Part shown: one piece after another, positions 62,320 to 64,000 of the stretch
Layout: the number at the start of each line of letters is the position of its first letter
Numbering within the stretch: the stretch's first letter is position 1
Source: Sphingomonas pituitosa NBRC 102491
Lineage (GTDB): Bacteria > Pseudomonadota > Alphaproteobacteria > Sphingomonadales > Sphingomonadaceae
NCBI RefSeq assembly: GCF_001598435.1
Contig: NZ_BCYY01000015.1
Location: 1 to 64,000 of the forward strand
Direction of reading: 5' to 3'
DNA: 64,000 nucleotides
Program-made: the position numbers and the translations under genes
Notes under the pieces: generated by a model
Seen by the model: the letters and a program-made list of their open reading frames with translations, nothing else
What the model was told of the DNA's origin: nothing
The model's database searches: none

Positions 62320-63315
62320 TTGAAGTCAGTGGGCTTGGTCGAGCTGGCGAAGATCGCGGGCGTGTCGGTTTCGACCGCCTCCCGCGCCTTGTCCAATCAT
62401 CCGCGTGTCGCGCGGGGCACACGCGAACGTATTGTCGCGCTGGCGCAGGAACATGGCTTTCGCTTGAACCAGACCGCCAGTGCGCTGCGCAAGCAGCGTA
62501 CCGGGGTGATCGGCGTGGTGGTGCCGCTGGGGCATGAGGTCGATCAGGCGCTGTCCGATCCCTTCTTCATGGGGCTGCTGGGGGGCCTCGCAGACGCCCT
62601 TACGAAGCGCGGATATGACCTGTTCCTGTCGCGTGTGGTGCCCCAGGGCCCGCGCTGGCTGGACGACGTCATCGCCTCCGGCCGCGTCGACGGCATCATC
62701 CTCATCGGCCAGTCGGACCAGCTCGAGGCGATCGAGCGGGTGGCAACCAGCTACGAGCGCATGGTCGTGTGGGGCGCCGCGCGGCTGGGATCGAACCAGA
62801 TCACCGTCGGCACCGACAATGTCACCGGTGGCGAACTGGCGGCGCAGCACCTGCTCCGGCGCGGGTGCCGGCGCCTCGCCTTTCTCGGCAATCCCGAAGC
62901 GCCGGAGTTCGCCGATCGATATACCGGCTTCCACACGGCAATCGCCGCGGCGTCGGGCGTGACGGAAACGGTGGTGCCGATCCACCTGACGATGGAAGAC
63001 GCCTATCGCGAGATGGAGGCCTATCTCGCCGCCAATCCGGCACCGGACGGGATCCTTGCCGCCTCCGACGTGATCGCCATGAGCGCGATGCGCGCGCTGG
63101 CGGGACGAGGGCTTCGGGTGCCGGAGGACGTCGCGGTGATCGGCTATGACGACATTCTGCTCGCCGGCTACACCTCCCCGGCGCTCACGACCATTCGCCA
63201 GGATGTTGTCTACGGCGCCAATCTGCTCGTCGACCTGCTGCTGGCACGGATCGCGGGGCAGAATGTCGGATCCGTCGCGATGCTGCCGGAACTGATCGTC
63301 CGCGATTCCGCCTGA
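62320..63315 (+). CDS. LacI-family regulator
   Basis: 331 residues. Helix-turn-helix LVELAKIAGVSVSTASRALS right at the start, hinge helix LNQTASALRKQ, and an effector domain with DGIILIGQSD and VIGYDDILLAGYTSPALTT. The reading frame opens with TTG at 62320 behind GGGGGG; a GTG at 62329 is an alternative. No sugar genes adjoin it in this window, so its regulon lies elsewhere or is only itself. A perfect palindrome directly upstream suggests autorepression. Confidence 0.83.
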   Translation: MKSVGLVELAKIAGVSVSTASRALSNHPRVARGTRERIVALAQEHGFRLNQTASALRKQRTGVIGVVVPLGHEVDQALSDPFFMGLLGGLADALTKRGYDLFLSRVVPQGPRWLDDVIASGRVDGIILIGQSDQLEAIERVATSYERMVVWGAARLGSNQITVGTDNVTGGELAAQHLLRRGCRRLAFLGNPEAPEFADRYTGFHTAIAAASGVTETVVPIHLTMEDAYREMEAYLAANPAPDGILAASDVIAMSAMRALAGRGLRVPEDVAVIGYDDILLAGYTSPALTTIRQDVVYGANLLVDLLLARIAGQNVGSVAMLPELIVRDSA

Positions 63316-63321
63316 ACCCGA

Positions 63322-64000
63322 TCAGGCGTCGGCGGAAACCAGTACCTGGTGCAGTGCCGCCGCGATGGTGCGAGCGTCGAACGGCTTCTCGATGACGGTG
63401 ACCGATTCGAGGCCGATCGGCAGATGGTCGCGACCATAACCGCTGACGAACAGGAAGGGGATCGCGCGGTCGACCAGTGCCGCCGCTACATCATCCACCA
63501 GCGCGCCCTGCAGATTGCCGTCGAGCAACACTGCATCGGCAGACGTGGCGGTGATCGCCGCCAGCGCCTCTTCCGCCGTGGATGCGACACCTGCCGCCAC
63601 CATGCCGAGATCGCCGAGGATCGTGGCGAGTTCCAGCGCGACCAGCGGCTCGTCCTCCACGATCAGCACCCGTTTGCCGATCAGGGCTGCACTGCCGCCC
63701 GACGGGAGCACCGGCATCGGCTTGCGGCAACCGCGGGCCTCTCCGCGCAGCCGCACCGCGCTCGCATAGGGAATGGTGAGCTTCCACGCGACACCGTCGT
63801 CGCCATAGCTGGGGACCGCGCTGCCCCCCTCCGCCTTGAGGCTGCGCTCGATCAGCGCCGTGCCGAAGCCGCGCCGCGTCGGCGGTGCCACGACCGGTCC
63901 ACCGCGCTCCTGCCAATCGACCTCCAGCATGCCGTCGCGTACGCCCCAGTGAAGCGCCACGCGGCCTTCCGGCACGGACAGCGCACCATATTTGTGCGCA
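63322..64000 (-). CDS. HWE histidine kinase/receiver hybrid, C-terminal part (partial)
   Basis: Continues beyond base 64000, so its 5' end is not visible. The upstream end of the visible frame reads AHKYGALSVPEGRV, matching the N-box region of HWE-family histidine kinases, then WQERGGPVVAPPTRRGFGT, the ATP-lid and G-box. After a linker, a receiver domain follows: VLIVEDEPLVALELA, phosphoacceptor Asp in AVLLDGNLQG, VSGYG and the EKPF lysine. Such hybrids act in light, redox or general-stress signalling in alphaproteobacteria; input unknown. Stop is 7 bp from the convergent lacI stop. Confidence 0.83.
   Translation of the reverse strand, partial: AHKYGALSVPEGRVALHWGVRDGMLEVDWQERGGPVVAPPTRRGFGTALIERSLKAEGGSAVPSYGDDGVAWKLTIPYASAVRLRGEARGCRKPMPVLPSGGSAALIGKRVLIVEDEPLVALELATILGDLGMVAAGVASTAEEALAAITATSADAVLLDGNLQGALVDDVAAALVDRAIPFLFVSGYGRDHLPIGLESVTVIEKPFDARTIAAALHQVLVSADA

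Noticed and set aside
1..64000. Search for CRISPR arrays, IS elements, phage genes, tRNA and rRNA
   Set aside because: No regular spaced repeats, transposase or integrase motifs, or tRNA/rRNA signatures were found by eye.

Overview
The window is high-GC, densely coded DNA that reads as the chromosome of a sphingomonad (Alphaproteobacteria, Sphingomonas or close kin). Grounds: large TonB-dependent receptors with an EIVVTGF-type TonB box, SapC and cupin-8 companions, flavin-dependent tryptophan-halogenase homologues in sugar loci, a PEP-CTERM protein, an HWE hybrid kinase, and tight operons with ATGA/GTGA/TGATG stop-start overlaps. No rRNA, tRNA, CRISPR, IS element or prophage was seen.

Layout. 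(1) 1-171: 3' end of a ferredoxin reductase. (2) 263-10845: starch/maltodextrin locus. A LacI regulator and an MFS sugar carrier diverge from a receptor, a halogenase-like flavoprotein, a secreted alpha-amylase and an alpha-glucosidase. (3) 10821-15223: cation/proton antiporter, two small membrane proteins, secreted amidohydrolase. (4) 15366-30364: pectin/galacturonate locus. TbpB-like lipoprotein, pectate lyase, large receptor, LacI regulator, carboxylesterase, kdgK, kduD, a DhuI-type isomerase, uxaC, an ExuT-like transporter and a FAH-family protein. Operator-like dyads centred on CCGG lie at three promoters. (5) 30427-34303: glycosyltransferase, chemoreceptor, PEP-CTERM protein. (6) 34505-39575: third receptor with SapC and cupin-8 partners, substrate unknown. 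(7) 39849-43515: CitE-like lyase, then a short operon (49-aa acidic protein, SRPBCC protein, zinc dehydrogenase, SDR).

(8) 43627-57501 is the most unusual part, a glycan or glycoconjugate cluster. Leftward: histidine phosphatase, methyltransferase, a clan-A glycosidase whose barrel halves look circularly permuted, and myo-inositol-phosphate synthase. Beyond an outward-facing DUF1003 gene lie two oxidoreductases. Rightward, in one overlapping operon: two nucleotide-sugar epimerases, a GT4 glycosyltransferase, two CgeB-family glycosyltransferases, and a CgeB/UDP-glucuronate-decarboxylase fusion. The 243-bp divergent promoter region carries a GGAAC-N16/17-TGTT element facing each way, resembling the EcfG general-stress promoter, around a perfect 12-bp palindrome. 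I infer a stress-induced inositol- and pentose-containing glycoconjugate; no product is known to me.

(9) 57942-64000: Crp/Fnr regulator, 62-aa conserved protein, cysteine-synthase-fold enzyme, TAT-exported phospholipase C behind a Pho box, a third LacI regulator behind a perfect 16-bp palindrome, and the 3' end of an HWE kinase/receiver hybrid cut by the window edge.
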